From Bacteroidota bacterium (GTDB taxonomy: Bacteria > Bacteroidota > Bacteroidia > Cytophagales > Cyclobacteriaceae), in assembly GCA_003242315.1 (NCBI GenBank), contig QGUY01000090.1:1-13677 (forward strand): a DNA stretch of 13,677 nucleotides, read 5' to 3'. The position numbers were made by a program, and so were the translations under genes. The notes below the pieces were generated by a model that was not told the origin of the DNA, did no database searches, and saw only the letters and a program-made list of their open reading frames with translations. Numbering within the stretch: position 1 is the first letter of the stretch; each line of letters opens with the position of its first letter. Shown piece after piece: positions 6,136-13,677 of this stretch.

Positions 6136-7347
6136 ATGAACCTGTTCCCACGCATCCTTTGCCTTATTTCTGCGGCTGCCTTGGCCTGCGGCGGAAATCG
6201 CACAACCGAAGAGACGCCAGACGGATCGTATCAACGAGACCTGGAATTTCTCAGTGCAAACGTCCCCGACATTATTGAACTCACTGACGAATCCGGCAAT
6301 GCGCGCATCGCAGTGAGCGCCAGGTACCAGGGACGCGTAATGACAAGCACTGCGCGCGGCTTGTCGGGCGACAGCTACGGTTGGATTAACTACGACCTCA
6401 TCCGTTCCGGAGAAATACTTGATCAATTCAACCCCGTTGGCGGAGAGGAACGATTCTGGATCGGGCCAGAAGGGGGACAGTTTTCATTTTACTTCAGCAA
6501 GGGTAGCTCCTTTGAAATTTCAAACTGGCAGGTTCCCTATTTTGTCGATACAGTCTCTTACATCCAGTCGCAATTAGCACCTGGTCATCTGCGATTTGCG
6601 CAGCGCGCCACTGTAACGAACTATTCCGGCTTCGACTTCGACGTTGCTGTGCGACGGGACATCATTATGGTCGGAAAGGACAGTGCAATGCGGAAGACAG
6701 GCATTCAAATCGGCGACGCCGCCTTTGTTGCCTATGAAACGGTTAACCAAGTCATGAATGTGGGCGATCGTCCCTGGAAACAAGAAGAAGGATTAATGTC
6801 GATCTGGTTGCTGTCGATGCTGCGTCCGGGTGATCACACCGTCGCGCTCGTTCCATTCAAGCCAGTGGACGGCGTCGACACTCTGATAACGACAAACTAC
6901 TTCGGCGAGGTGCCGGCCGATAGACTTGTGCGTCGCGACAGCGTCCTGATCCTCAAATGTGATGGAAAATACCGAAGCAAAATTGGCATATCACCAAAGG
7001 CCGCGAAGCCGTTTGCGGCGAGCTACGACTACGAAAAGAACATTCTGTCAATCATCTTTTTCCCTGTCGATGAAGACGGACTATATGTCAACTCGAAATG
7101 GGAACTTCAGGATAACCCGTATGCGGGTGATGTAGTGAATGCCTATAACGATGGTCCGCTGGCAGACGGCGGACAACTCGGTCCTTTTTATGAACTCGAA
7201 TCATCATCCGCGGCACGTGAACTCAAACCTGGCGAACTAATGGAACACAGGCAGCTGACCATACATCTTCAGGGTGAGTTTGACGCGATGAATGAAATCG
7301 CGCGATCGCTGCTGGGCGTCGATCTGAATGAAACGAAGCTGCCATGA
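6136..7347 (+). CDS. Putative lipoprotein, DUF6786-like
   Basis: This 403-residue protein begins with a basic-hydrophobic segment ending in ALAC-GG, so Cys18 is a likely lipidated residue, though the -3 position is Ala rather than the preferred Leu. The mature protein contains ITELTDESGN-like and AVSARYQGRVMTSTARG segments, then GGEERFWIGPEGGQFSFYF, and a late GGQLGPFYELESSS. These remind me of DUF6786, a Bacteroidota family with a beta-rich, aldose-epimerase-like fold; no enzymatic activity can be assigned. ATG 6136 is chosen because the signal peptide starts there. Its stop overlaps the start of the next small reading frame as ATGA (7344-7347), so it heads a probable three-gene operon ending in a glycosyltransferase. 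Confidence 0.7.
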   Translation: MNLFPRILCLISAAALACGGNRTTEETPDGSYQRDLEFLSANVPDIIELTDESGNARIAVSARYQGRVMTSTARGLSGDSYGWINYDLIRSGEILDQFNPVGGEERFWIGPEGGQFSFYFSKGSSFEISNWQVPYFVDTVSYIQSQLAPGHLRFAQRATVTNYSGFDFDVAVRRDIIMVGKDSAMRKTGIQIGDAAFVAYETVNQVMNVGDRPWKQEEGLMSIWLLSMLRPGDHTVALVPFKPVDGVDTLITTNYFGEVPADRLVRRDSVLILKCDGKYRSKIGISPKAAKPFAASYDYEKNILSIIFFPVDEDGLYVNSKWELQDNPYAGDVVNAYNDGPLADGGQLGPFYELESSSAARELKPGELMEHRQLTIHLQGEFDAMNEIARSLLGVDLNETKLP

Positions 7348-7549
7348 AGTCCAGTTTACTTGAAAGACTTGCTGGCAGACGCGTTCGGCTGCAGGAGGAC
7401 GCCGAAATCCTGAGGACATGCTGAAGCATCAGGGATTCAGCATGACCTTTTCCGATGGCTATCTGTTGTATTACTACGGGCGGACTAATGTCGTAAAGGA
7501 ACCCTACCTTCGAAAGGTATTGCGCGCGGTTAGAGACCACAACGAATGA
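7344..7549 (+). pseudogene. Small gene split by a one-base frameshift
   Basis: An ATG at 7344 overlaps the previous stop as ATGA and opens a frame reading MKSSLLERLAG...EDAEILR (24 codons, 7344-7415), then T-C-stop at 7422-7424. In the -1 frame, from 7415, DMLKHQGFSMTF...VLRAVRDHNE continues to TGA 7547-7549, which overlaps the ATG of the glycosyltransferase as ATGA (7546-7549). Joined (EILR-DMLKHQ), the two make a plausible 68-residue soluble, charged protein. One extra G in the GG at 7414-7415 would restore a single frame. The ATGA overlaps at both ends argue that one coupled gene was here. No family is recognised. A sequencing error, true decay or recoding are all possible; there is no classic slippery heptamer. 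Confidence 0.55.
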
Positions 7550-8559
7550 AATTGTCCATAATCATAGTAAATCATCGTGGCTGGAAGGCGTTGAAGCGTT
7601 GCCTGGAGTCGCTGCAAAAACTTCGCGAGCTGCCCTTCGCCTGGGAGGTGATTGTGGTCGACAATGATTCAGGTGGAGATGAACTTCAACAATTCAGGGA
7701 GCAATATCCGGAATTCAGTTTTTTTGAGAATAGCGGCAATAATGGTTTTGCCAACGGGTGCAATTTCGGCGCGAAAAATTCTTCAGGCGAATTCGTCCTT
7801 TTCCTTAATCCCGATACCATCGTCGACGCTGAAGCGATCCAGTGCCTGGTGCACACAGCGGAGCAACACCCGGAGTTCACTATCCTTTCATGCAGCCAGG
7901 TAACAGACACCGGCAAAGACGATCGACCCTTTGGTCTCTTCCTTCGTCCGGCAACGCTGACGAGTTTCATGCGAATGCTGTACAAGCTTTTACATAAGCC
8001 TCCCGTACCGGTCGCTGTTGAACCCGATGCCAGTGTGATTTACCCTGACTGGGTGTCCGGCTCCGTCATTCTGATGCACCGCAGCCGGTATCAGGATTTT
8101 CAATGGGACGAGGATTACTGGATGTACTTTGAAGACATGGACCTGTGCAGGCGTGTGAGAAGCCAGGGTGGCCAAATCGCGTTGCTCAAGAACATTCAGA
8201 TCATACACAATCACGGCGGCGCGTCACGCATCAATCCCCGTGTCAAGGCCCTCACGAAATCGGAAGTGATGATTTCGCGCCACATATATATTCAAAAGCA
8301 CTTCCGCGGCGTGGCGCGATTCCTCATGCACAGTTATTTTGTGTTCAACAACCTGTTTGTCGGACCCTTCATCACCGCCATACTTGGCGCGCTATTGTTT
8401 TTCAGGCCTTCTTTCGCGACCTATTTCAGGTTGTATTTCAACATCGTCAGGTATTATGCCGGGGCATTAGCCGGGAGAACCTGGGTAAGTCGCAGATCGG
8501 TGAATTACAAGAAGAACGCGCGCGGGATTTTCGAAACTGCAAATGCGGAAGCCGCCTGA
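7546..8559 (+). CDS. GT2 glycosyltransferase, rhamnosyltransferase-like
   Basis: This 337-residue family 2 glycosyltransferase starts SIIIVNHRGW and has the usual nucleotide-sugar elements: VIVVDNDS (35-42), NNGFANGCNFGA (65-76), the metal-binding NPDT (88-91, in place of DXD), WVSGS (169-173) and the acceptor-side DEDYWMYFEDMDLCRR (188-203) with E196, D197 and D199. HNHGGAS (221-227) follows. A hydrophobic stretch at about 265-287 probably ties it to the inner membrane. The pattern is that of the WbbL/RfbF group that adds rhamnose to lipid-linked polysaccharide, but donor and acceptor are not known here. Its ATG overlaps the stop of the small gene before it. Its stop is only 2 bp from the stop of the convergent next gene. 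Confidence 0.93.
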   Translation: MKLSIIIVNHRGWKALKRCLESLQKLRELPFAWEVIVVDNDSGGDELQQFREQYPEFSFFENSGNNGFANGCNFGAKNSSGEFVLFLNPDTIVDAEAIQCLVHTAEQHPEFTILSCSQVTDTGKDDRPFGLFLRPATLTSFMRMLYKLLHKPPVPVAVEPDASVIYPDWVSGSVILMHRSRYQDFQWDEDYWMYFEDMDLCRRVRSQGGQIALLKNIQIIHNHGGASRINPRVKALTKSEVMISRHIYIQKHFRGVARFLMHSYFVFNNLFVGPFITAILGALLFFRPSFATYFRLYFNIVRYYAGALAGRTWVSRRSVNYKKNARGIFETANAEAA

Positions 8560-8561
8560 GT

Positions 8562-9509
8562 TTACCGCTTGATAAGGTTATAATTCTTGAAACCGCCGAT
8601 CAACCGACCCCCGAGAAAGTTCTGTTCAATGAAAGTCAACACGCGATCCTTGATGGTCTCGTGCTTGTGCTTCTTCCGTGTCGGATCGGGCTTACCTTCG
8701 TACTGAAGTTTGTCCTTCCAGTTGAACTTGGCAATCCACTCTTTCATCGTCGCCGGGTGCGAGTCCTTGTATTCCTTCAAACGGTTCAGAGGACCATAGT
8801 CGAAATAATCAACCTGTTTTGAATATCCCTTTACCTCATCCGAAGAAAGGTTGTACGCCACCCTCACATTAAGGTTCTTTTTTCCCATGATTTCTGGCGG
8901 ACGGACAAATCCATAGTGAAATATCTCGGCGTCGATCTGAACGACATTAACTTTGAATGTACCTTCTTTCTTCTGGTAATCGCCGTCAAAGTTAGGAATG
9001 TGTCTGAAGGATTGTGCATCGCGCCAACTGTGGATGTCGGGGAGGTTGCGTATCACACGGATCTCCTTGGGGTACCAGTCGTGCGAAACATGGTAGTGCC
9101 AGTAGTCACCATAAAAATGCTTGTACCGGAAAAGCAGCCCGTTGACTTCGCGATCGTGCAGATATTTTTTGCAGCTGTCCACAACGACAGGAAGATACTT
9201 TTCATGGATTACTTCGTCGCATTGCAGGTAGAACAGCCAATCGCCCGTGCATGCAGCTTTTGCGATATCCGTTTGATGGGCGTACTCTGTTCCCTTCGGA
9301 TATTTTTCGAGGTCCCATACGGTGTCGATAAGTCTTATTTTGGGAGAGCCTATACTTTCGATCTCTTCACGCGTGCGATCGTCCGGGTCGCAGTCGCCAA
9401 TGGCGACTACAAACTCATCGACAATGGGGAGAATAGATTCGATTGAAGGTCGTACGGGATAGTATAGTTTTGTCGCGTTCCTTACAAAGGTAAATCCACT
9501 AATCTTCAT
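8562..9509 (-). CDS. Glycosyltransferase, GT2-fold
   Basis: This 315-residue protein starts MKISGFTFVRNATKLYYPV, a usual opening of one GT2 subgroup. VDEFVVAIGDCDPDDRT (30-46) is the nucleotide-binding strand and acidic loop, and WLFYLQCDEV (91-100) takes the place of the DXD metal site. The C-terminal half is rich in aromatic and basic residues (FRYKHFYGDYWHYHVSHDW region) and no membrane segment is evident. It is therefore probably cytoplasmic and acts on a glycan or lipid acceptor that cannot be named. ATG 9507-9509 is preferred to an in-frame TTG at 9557, because that TTG coincides with the -33 box of a good promoter. It is not related in sequence to its neighbour GT2 beyond the fold. Confidence 0.88.
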   Translation of the reverse strand: MKISGFTFVRNATKLYYPVRPSIESILPIVDEFVVAIGDCDPDDRTREEIESIGSPKIRLIDTVWDLEKYPKGTEYAHQTDIAKAACTGDWLFYLQCDEVIHEKYLPVVVDSCKKYLHDREVNGLLFRYKHFYGDYWHYHVSHDWYPKEIRVIRNLPDIHSWRDAQSFRHIPNFDGDYQKKEGTFKVNVVQIDAEIFHYGFVRPPEIMGKKNLNVRVAYNLSSDEVKGYSKQVDYFDYGPLNRLKEYKDSHPATMKEWIAKFNWKDKLQYEGKPDPTRKKHKHETIKDRVLTFIEQNFLGGRLIGGFKNYNLIKR

Positions 9510-9526
9510 GGGGAAAACTGAGGTGG

Positions 9527-9557
9527 TAAATGTAGGAAGTACAACACTGGCTTTCAA
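9527..9557 (-). promoter_or_regulatory. Promoter of the minus-strand glycosyltransferase
   Basis: On the minus strand TTG (9557-9555), exactly 20 bp, then TACATTTA (9534-9527) fits the Bacteroidota consensus TTG-N(19-21)-TAnnTTTG with one mismatch at the last base. Transcription would start near 9520, about 11 nt before the ATG at 9509. This supports the shorter coding region. Confidence 0.45.
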
Positions 9558-9636
9558 GTCACGGATTTACGGTGTACCTTGTTATAAAATGCCCCGTTTC
9601 ACAAACCCTTCCCTTTAACCCAAAATCCCCCAGGAT

Positions 9637-10533
9637 ATGATCGCCCTCCGCTACTCCACCTTCATCCTTTGCTTGGTACTTGTGGGAACCTATGTCGCAC
9701 AGGGACAAGCCTATGTTAAACTCAGCGGAGGATACGGATTTCCTCTGGCAAGCGAACATCTTGGGACCAGCGGTCGCCAGGAACTGACTACTTCGCTGGA
9801 TCCGGAACTTGGCTTTGAGGTACCGCGTCTCTTCACGGAAAGCGAAAACGTGCACGGATCTTACGGATCCGGTGTGTTAATCAACGCGTCCTTTGGATAC
9901 ATGTTCACGGATCAAATTGGCGTCGAGGGTATGGTCAGTTATTTCATTGGTCGTGAGTACCACGTCCAAAACAGCGGATTAAGCAAGCGCCTTGATGCAG
10001 TATTGTATGATTCGCGATTTACGATGTCGATGCAAGGCAAAGGTTTCTTTTTCGCGCCGATGGCCAAGCTCGCCGCCAACAGCGGAAAGATCCAACCCTA
10101 CCTTATGATCGGACCGGTTTTCGGAAAATTATACTTTGATCGCAGCCAGCGTGTAACCACATACGACGTAGGACTAACCTCAACTCAGTATGCCGCAGTT
10201 GAGTACCGGGGGGGACTGGCCAAAGGAGCGCGAGGCATTGCCGGTGCGGAAATAACGATAAAATCTTCCCTCCACTTTTTTGCGGAAGCTTTAATAACCG
10301 GGATGAATTATTATCCTTCGGAAGCAGAAGTGACGCGATGGGAAGCCAATGGTTCGAATCTCCTGGGCACTTTAACCACACGGGAGCGCATTGTAAAATT
10401 TGTAGACAAAGTAACGACCGACACCGACCTTCCAAGTGAATCAGAATCGAGTCCCGGCAAGCAGTCCAGATTCAGCCTGCCGTTGAGCTCGATTGCGGCG
10501 AACGTTGGGCTTAAGTTGAATTTGGGAAATTGA
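9637..10533 (+). CDS. Secreted outer-membrane beta-barrel protein
   Basis: The 298-residue product has a signal peptide: basic R5, hydrophobic core about 8-20, likely cleavage after GQA (25). It is followed by alternating strands typical of small Bacteroidota barrel porins: AYVKLSGGYGFPLA, GSGVLINASFGYMFTDQIGVEGMV-like strands, IQPYLMIGPVFGKLYF, and a final AANVGLKLNLGN. The glycine- and aromatic-rich strand pattern with a strand at the very C-terminus suggests an OmpA-like or OMP_b-brl type barrel of about eight to twelve strands. A Ser/Thr/Asp-rich stretch near residues 255-280 would be a loop. The role is unknown. It starts at ATG 9637 with a weak AGGA just before it. No operon partner is evident. 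Confidence 0.75.
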   Translation: MIALRYSTFILCLVLVGTYVAQGQAYVKLSGGYGFPLASEHLGTSGRQELTTSLDPELGFEVPRLFTESENVHGSYGSGVLINASFGYMFTDQIGVEGMVSYFIGREYHVQNSGLSKRLDAVLYDSRFTMSMQGKGFFFAPMAKLAANSGKIQPYLMIGPVFGKLYFDRSQRVTTYDVGLTSTQYAAVEYRGGLAKGARGIAGAEITIKSSLHFFAEALITGMNYYPSEAEVTRWEANGSNLLGTLTTRERIVKFVDKVTTDTDLPSESESSPGKQSRFSLPLSSIAANVGLKLNLGN

Positions 10534-10645
10534 TCTGTTGGTGTGTTAACGTTGTCCGGACAGCCACGCTCAGCAGGCTGCGCGCTCTTCAAATTCTGCC
10601 AGGGAATGTTTTTGACCAGGCATGATTTTGATGTAGGCGAATCCC

Positions 10646-10667
10646 GGAAATCACGCTCGTGATTTCC
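10646..10667. repeat. Perfect palindrome, 10-bp arms
   Basis: GGAAATCACG (10646-10655) and CGTGATTTCC (10658-10667) are perfect inverted arms around only CT. As RNA this would be a stem with a tight loop; as DNA it is a good candidate for a dimeric protein site. It lies 113 bp after the barrel-protein stop and is followed by TTAACAAATG, not by a U-run, so it is a poor intrinsic terminator. Confidence 0.6.
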
Positions 10668-10709
10668 TTAACAAATGTGAAATATTCACTAGTTTTCACA
10701 TTTGCTAAG
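10667..10709. repeat. Long inverted repeat, 15 of 16 paired
   Basis: CAAATGTGAAA (10672-10682) and TTTCACATTTG (10694-10704) are perfect 11-bp inverted arms around 11 nt. After one mismatch (A10671/C10705) the pairing goes on for CTTA (10667-10670) with TAAG (10706-10709), so 15 of 16 positions pair. The mismatch would be a U-G pair in minus-strand RNA. It shares its first base with the end of the palindrome before it. Its core CAAATGT/ACATTTG resembles the inverted repeat at 6001-6037. Confidence 0.6.
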
Positions 10710-10767
10710 TAAATAATCAAAATAAAATCTGGCACATCCGACATTCTTTACTGCATACGGCGAACCA

Positions 10768-10812
10768 CTGAATACTGCTTATCGCGTACTACTGCCGACG
10801 GTCAACTGCCAA
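10768..10812. repeat. Second CTGCCAA-type repeat cluster
   Basis: CTGAATA, CTGCTTATCGCGTA, CTA, CTGCCGACGGTCAA and CTGCCAA (10806-10812) form a degenerate run like that at 2370-2418. Exact shared words are GCGTACTACTGCC (10784-10796 and 2397-2409) and CAACTGCC (10803-10810 and 2409-2416). Confidence 0.6.
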
Positions 10813-10921
10813 ATGAAAAAGCCCGGATACTACAGGATGCGTAGAATTGACACTTTTGGGAATTTCCTTATGCGATCGCACCATATTATTCGGCAAGTAA
10901 TTTCTTTTTAACCCACTACCT

Positions 10922-13672
10922 ATGGATTGGAGAACTCTACAATCATTTGGGTGGGCTCGGATGGTATTGCTTACAGTTTTCTTTGTCGGAAGTGCGATCA
11001 TTTCATCTGCACAAAGTCAAACGATCACTGGAAAAGTAACCTCGTCGGAAGACAATCTGGGCCTGCCAGGAGCGAACGTACTTATTAAAGGTACGTCGCG
11101 CGGTACAGTAACAGATGCTGATGGAAACTACAGCATAGAGGTCACGAGCGGCGACGCAACACTGGTGTTTAGTTCGATCGGCTATGCGACGACCGAAGTG
11201 CCGGTAAGTGGCCGCACCGTTATCAATGTAGTCCTGGTTCAGGACATCACTGAGCTCAGTGAAATTGTGGTTGTAGGGTATGGCTCAGTGAAGAAGAGTG
11301 ACGTGACCGGCGCATTATCCCGGGTGACAGCAGATGTCATCCAGGAAAGACCAACCCAGAACCTCTTTCAGGCCCTTCAGGGAAAGGCATCTGGCGTCCA
11401 CATTTCTTCAAATTTCAAGCCCGGCGAGTTGCCCATTGTTCGGGTTCGCGGAAATCGTTCGCTGGAGGCGTCAAACGAGCCCTTGTATGTTATCGACGGT
11501 ATTCCACTCATCTCAGGAACCATCAACGACATCAGCCCGAACGACATCGCATCTATCGAAGTGTTGAAAGACGCATCGGCCACCGCGATTTATGGATCGA
11601 GAGGTGCAAACGGCGTTGTGCTGATCACCACAAAAAAAGGCACCACGAATCAAACAAACATCACGTACAACGGCTCTGTTTCGCTGGATTCGTATAAGTC
11701 GCTCACGGACTGGATGAACGGTGGTCAGTACATCGACCGTTGGAGATTGAGCTTAATGAATGGCGGCCTTTATGGCACGGCGCAATTCACCGACTTCAAC
11801 ACACCCGTTATTCCCGGGTATCCCGATCCTGACGAAGACATTTCCCGGATGGGACTTGCGCAGGATCCGGTTGCTATGGAATCCGTACTTATGGGATATG
11901 AGTGGGAAGATGAAATCGGCGGTACAGTCCGGATGCGACCTAGCACCGCAGAAGAAAAAGCAATGGGTTGGCCTGACCAAGTTCCCGTTTACAACTCCGC
12001 CAATATCAGGAGCTACGACTGGATCAAAGATGCTACACGTCAAGGCATTACGAACAACCATCAAATCGCTATTTCGTCGGGCAGTGAAACCTCCAACCTG
12101 TACCTATCGCTCAACTACTTCGACCAACTTGGTGTTCAGAAGGATCAGGACTTTGAAAGATTCACCGCCACCATTAACGGCGAACTCAGGCCAACGGATT
12201 GGCTTTTGGCAGGAGCATCGCTGATAGCATCGCACTCCGTTCAAAACTATGGGTTCTTAGGTCCGAATACATCCAATACTGGATCGAAAGATCTTTATTC
12301 GCGAGCCACCGAGCAGTTCCCATATGCACTGCCAAAGGACCAAAACGGGAACTGGATCAGAAATCCGGGTGGCAATTTGTCGCTCTGGAATCCGCTGATC
12401 GACATCGACCAGGCTGCCAACGAACGCAGAGCATCGTCCATCATGGCCAGCTTATTTTCAGAGATTAAGTTGACACCGTGGTTACGGTACAGGGTGAACG
12501 TAGGCAGTCAGATTCGCAACTACCGCGTTGGCTCATGGACTGGTCCTGAAGCAACGAGTCACCTGACCAATCGCCCGAACACCGCTGGTTACAGTAACGA
12601 AGAGCGCTTCTCCTGGGTGTTGGAAAACCTCTTGTTTATCGACAAGACTTTTGCAGAGGTTCACAAGGTAGGTATCACGCTGCTGCAGTCCGCCCAGAAA
12701 TTCAGACAAGAAAGCATTAATGCCAGAGTTTCCAGCACTATCATCGATATCAACTATTGGTACGATCTGGCATCCAATCTCAACGGAACGCCTGATGGTT
12801 ACGGCACGGCTTTCACCGAGAACACCCTCATGTCGTGGATGGGCCGGATCAATTATTCATTTATGGACAGGTACCTGCTTACTGCCAGTGGCAGGTATGA
12901 CGGGGCTTCCGTGCTCGCTCCGGGCCATAAATGGCATTTCTTCCCATCATTTGCAGTCGCATGGAAGATGCACGAAGAAGACTTCCTATCCGGTATCTCA
13001 TGGTTGAATGAATTAAAGCCGAGGGTAGGATATGGCGTAACGGGCAATTCCTCTGTTGCACCCTATACTACATCTGGTCCTTTGAGTCGCAACCCTTATG
13101 TGTTTGGATCAAACGCGGCCATTAGCTACTTGCCACAATTGGTCCGGAATCCGTTGCTGGCATGGGAAAGAACGGCTCAGCTCAACATTGGTGTCGACTT
13201 TTCTATCCTTCGCAACAGGATATCGGGGTCGCTCGAATACTATGAAGCCAATACCAGTGACCTTATCATGCCAAAGGCCCTGCCGGCTGTGTCAGGTTAC
13301 GTCTCAAAGCTCGAGAATGTTGGTAAAACCCGAAACCGTGGATTTGAGATTACCCTCTCAACCGTGAACATTGAGAAAAGTGATTTCAGCTGGACTACCG
13401 ATCTGAACTGGGCAACTAACAAAGAAGAAATTGTCGAACTCCTGAACGGCAAGCAGGATATGTTAGCCCAACGTTGGTTTATAGGCCACCCATTGCAAGT
13501 GTATTATCAATACGAGAACGATGGGATCTGGCAAAATACGGCCGCTGATCTTGAAGAGATGTCAAAATTCAATGCCAATGGCCATCGCTTTTATCCGGGG
13601 ACCATTAAGGTTGTCGACCAGAATGGCGACTACAGGATAACGGCTGATGACATGTTCTTAAAAAAAATTTGA
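10922..13672 (+). CDS. SusC/RagA-type TonB-linked outer membrane receptor, 3' end broken or cut
   Basis: SusC-type proteins form the outer-membrane barrel through which a SusD lipoprotein partner delivers oligosaccharides or peptides, powered by TonB. Here a signal peptide (hydrophobic 14-28, cleavage near SSA-QSQ, residue 30) leads into a carboxypeptidase-regulatory-like domain (about 34-108, with GLPGANVLIKGTSRGTVTD). The conserved EIVVVGYG follows at 114-121, then the plug domain (about 125-240) with PLYVIDGIP, IEVLKDASATAIYG and SRGANGVVLITTKKG, then the barrel. ITADDM near the end is normally followed by roughly another hundred residues, including the last strands. Instead the frame closes at TGA 13670-13672, right after eight A, at residue 916. 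A frame error at the A-run is likely. The substrate is unknown and no SusD or sigma/anti-sigma genes are in view. Confidence 0.93.
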   Translation: MDWRTLQSFGWARMVLLTVFFVGSAIISSAQSQTITGKVTSSEDNLGLPGANVLIKGTSRGTVTDADGNYSIEVTSGDATLVFSSIGYATTEVPVSGRTVINVVLVQDITELSEIVVVGYGSVKKSDVTGALSRVTADVIQERPTQNLFQALQGKASGVHISSNFKPGELPIVRVRGNRSLEASNEPLYVIDGIPLISGTINDISPNDIASIEVLKDASATAIYGSRGANGVVLITTKKGTTNQTNITYNGSVSLDSYKSLTDWMNGGQYIDRWRLSLMNGGLYGTAQFTDFNTPVIPGYPDPDEDISRMGLAQDPVAMESVLMGYEWEDEIGGTVRMRPSTAEEKAMGWPDQVPVYNSANIRSYDWIKDATRQGITNNHQIAISSGSETSNLYLSLNYFDQLGVQKDQDFERFTATINGELRPTDWLLAGASLIASHSVQNYGFLGPNTSNTGSKDLYSRATEQFPYALPKDQNGNWIRNPGGNLSLWNPLIDIDQAANERRASSIMASLFSEIKLTPWLRYRVNVGSQIRNYRVGSWTGPEATSHLTNRPNTAGYSNEERFSWVLENLLFIDKTFAEVHKVGITLLQSAQKFRQESINARVSSTIIDINYWYDLASNLNGTPDGYGTAFTENTLMSWMGRINYSFMDRYLLTASGRYDGASVLAPGHKWHFFPSFAVAWKMHEEDFLSGISWLNELKPRVGYGVTGNSSVAPYTTSGPLSRNPYVFGSNAAISYLPQLVRNPLLAWERTAQLNIGVDFSILRNRISGSLEYYEANTSDLIMPKALPAVSGYVSKLENVGKTRNRGFEITLSTVNIEKSDFSWTTDLNWATNKEEIVELLNGKQDMLAQRWFIGHPLQVYYQYENDGIWQNTAADLEEMSKFNANGHRFYPGTIKVVDQNGDYRITADDMFLKKI

Positions 13673-13677
13673 CCTTC

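Larger units (their letters stand above)
10534..10921. other. Gene-free stretch of 388 bp
   Basis: No convincing gene is seen between the barrel protein and the SusC gene. The stretch holds, in order: GTGTTAACG (10543-10551), related to the 8-bp tandem repeat at 2248; a 10-bp palindrome TGTCCGGACA (10553-10562); two adjacent strong inverted repeats (10646-10667 and 10667-10709); an A/T-rich part; a CTGCC-type repeat (10768-10812); and the SusC leader. No consensus promoter for SusC was found. Confidence 0.7.

Noticed and set aside
8145..8822. 225-residue plus-strand frame across the two glycosyltransferase ends
   Set aside because: It overlaps the end of one GT in another frame and the end of the other in antisense; the translation resembles no protein and both real genes explain the sequence.
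9510..9557. Longer glycosyltransferase start at TTG 9557
   Set aside because: The TTG is better explained as the -33 box of a promoter, and the ATG at 9509 gives the usual family N-terminus.
10646..10709. Rho-independent terminators after the barrel-protein gene
   Set aside because: The stems are strong but no T-run follows on either strand and they begin over 110 bp after the stop codon.
10813..10911. 32-codon frame (MKKPGYYRMRRIDT...) ending 11 bp before the SusC start
   Set aside because: It is short, has no recognisable ribosome site or family, and begins right at the edge of a repeat; probably chance, although a leader peptide cannot be excluded.

Overview
The window looks like an ordinary chromosomal piece of a Bacteroidota genome, most likely order Cytophagales. 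The reasons are a SusC/RagA TonB-linked outer membrane protein, a DUF3822-coaD pair, the siroheme/sulfite-reductase gene order, weak or absent Shine-Dalgarno sequences, and promoter-like sites fitting the Bacteroidota pattern TTG-N(19-21)-TAnnTTTG. The genus cannot be fixed from the sequence alone. No rRNA, tRNA, CRISPR array, insertion sequence, integrase or phage gene was seen.

Layout. (1) 1-2246, core metabolism: the 3' end of a DUF3822 gene, coaD (CoA synthesis), a convergent Nudix hydrolase gene whose 3' end overlaps coaD by 13 bp, and a divergent pyrE (pyrimidine synthesis). (2) 2247-2415: a short repeat-rich spacer. (3) 2416-5893, minus strand: a tight operon of a siroheme-dependent sulfite/nitrite reductase with a C-terminal helical extension, cobA and a CysG-N/Met8-type gene. 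The last two make the siroheme the first one needs. A near-perfect RNA hairpin, folding only in the minus-strand transcript, lies in its leader next to a consensus -7 element. (4) 6136-8559, plus strand: a putative lipoprotein of DUF6786 type, a small gene split by a one-base frameshift, and a GT2 rhamnosyltransferase-like enzyme, all joined by ATGA start/stop overlaps. (5) 8562-9509, minus strand: a second, unrelated GT2-fold glycosyltransferase with a recognisable promoter. (6) 9637-10533: a secreted outer-membrane beta-barrel protein. (7) 10534-10921: a 388-bp gene-free stretch with two adjacent strong inverted repeats and a second copy of the repeat seen in region 3's neighbouring spacer. 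(8) 10922-13672: a SusC/RagA receptor whose frame closes early at a run of eight A, five bases before the window ends.

No clearly new multi-gene system is visible. The observations most worth following are the frameshifted small gene at 7344-7549, the leader hairpin of the sulfite reductase operon at 5950-5990, the paired inverted repeats at 10646-10709, and the intergenic repeat family shared by 2248-2418 and 10543-10812.
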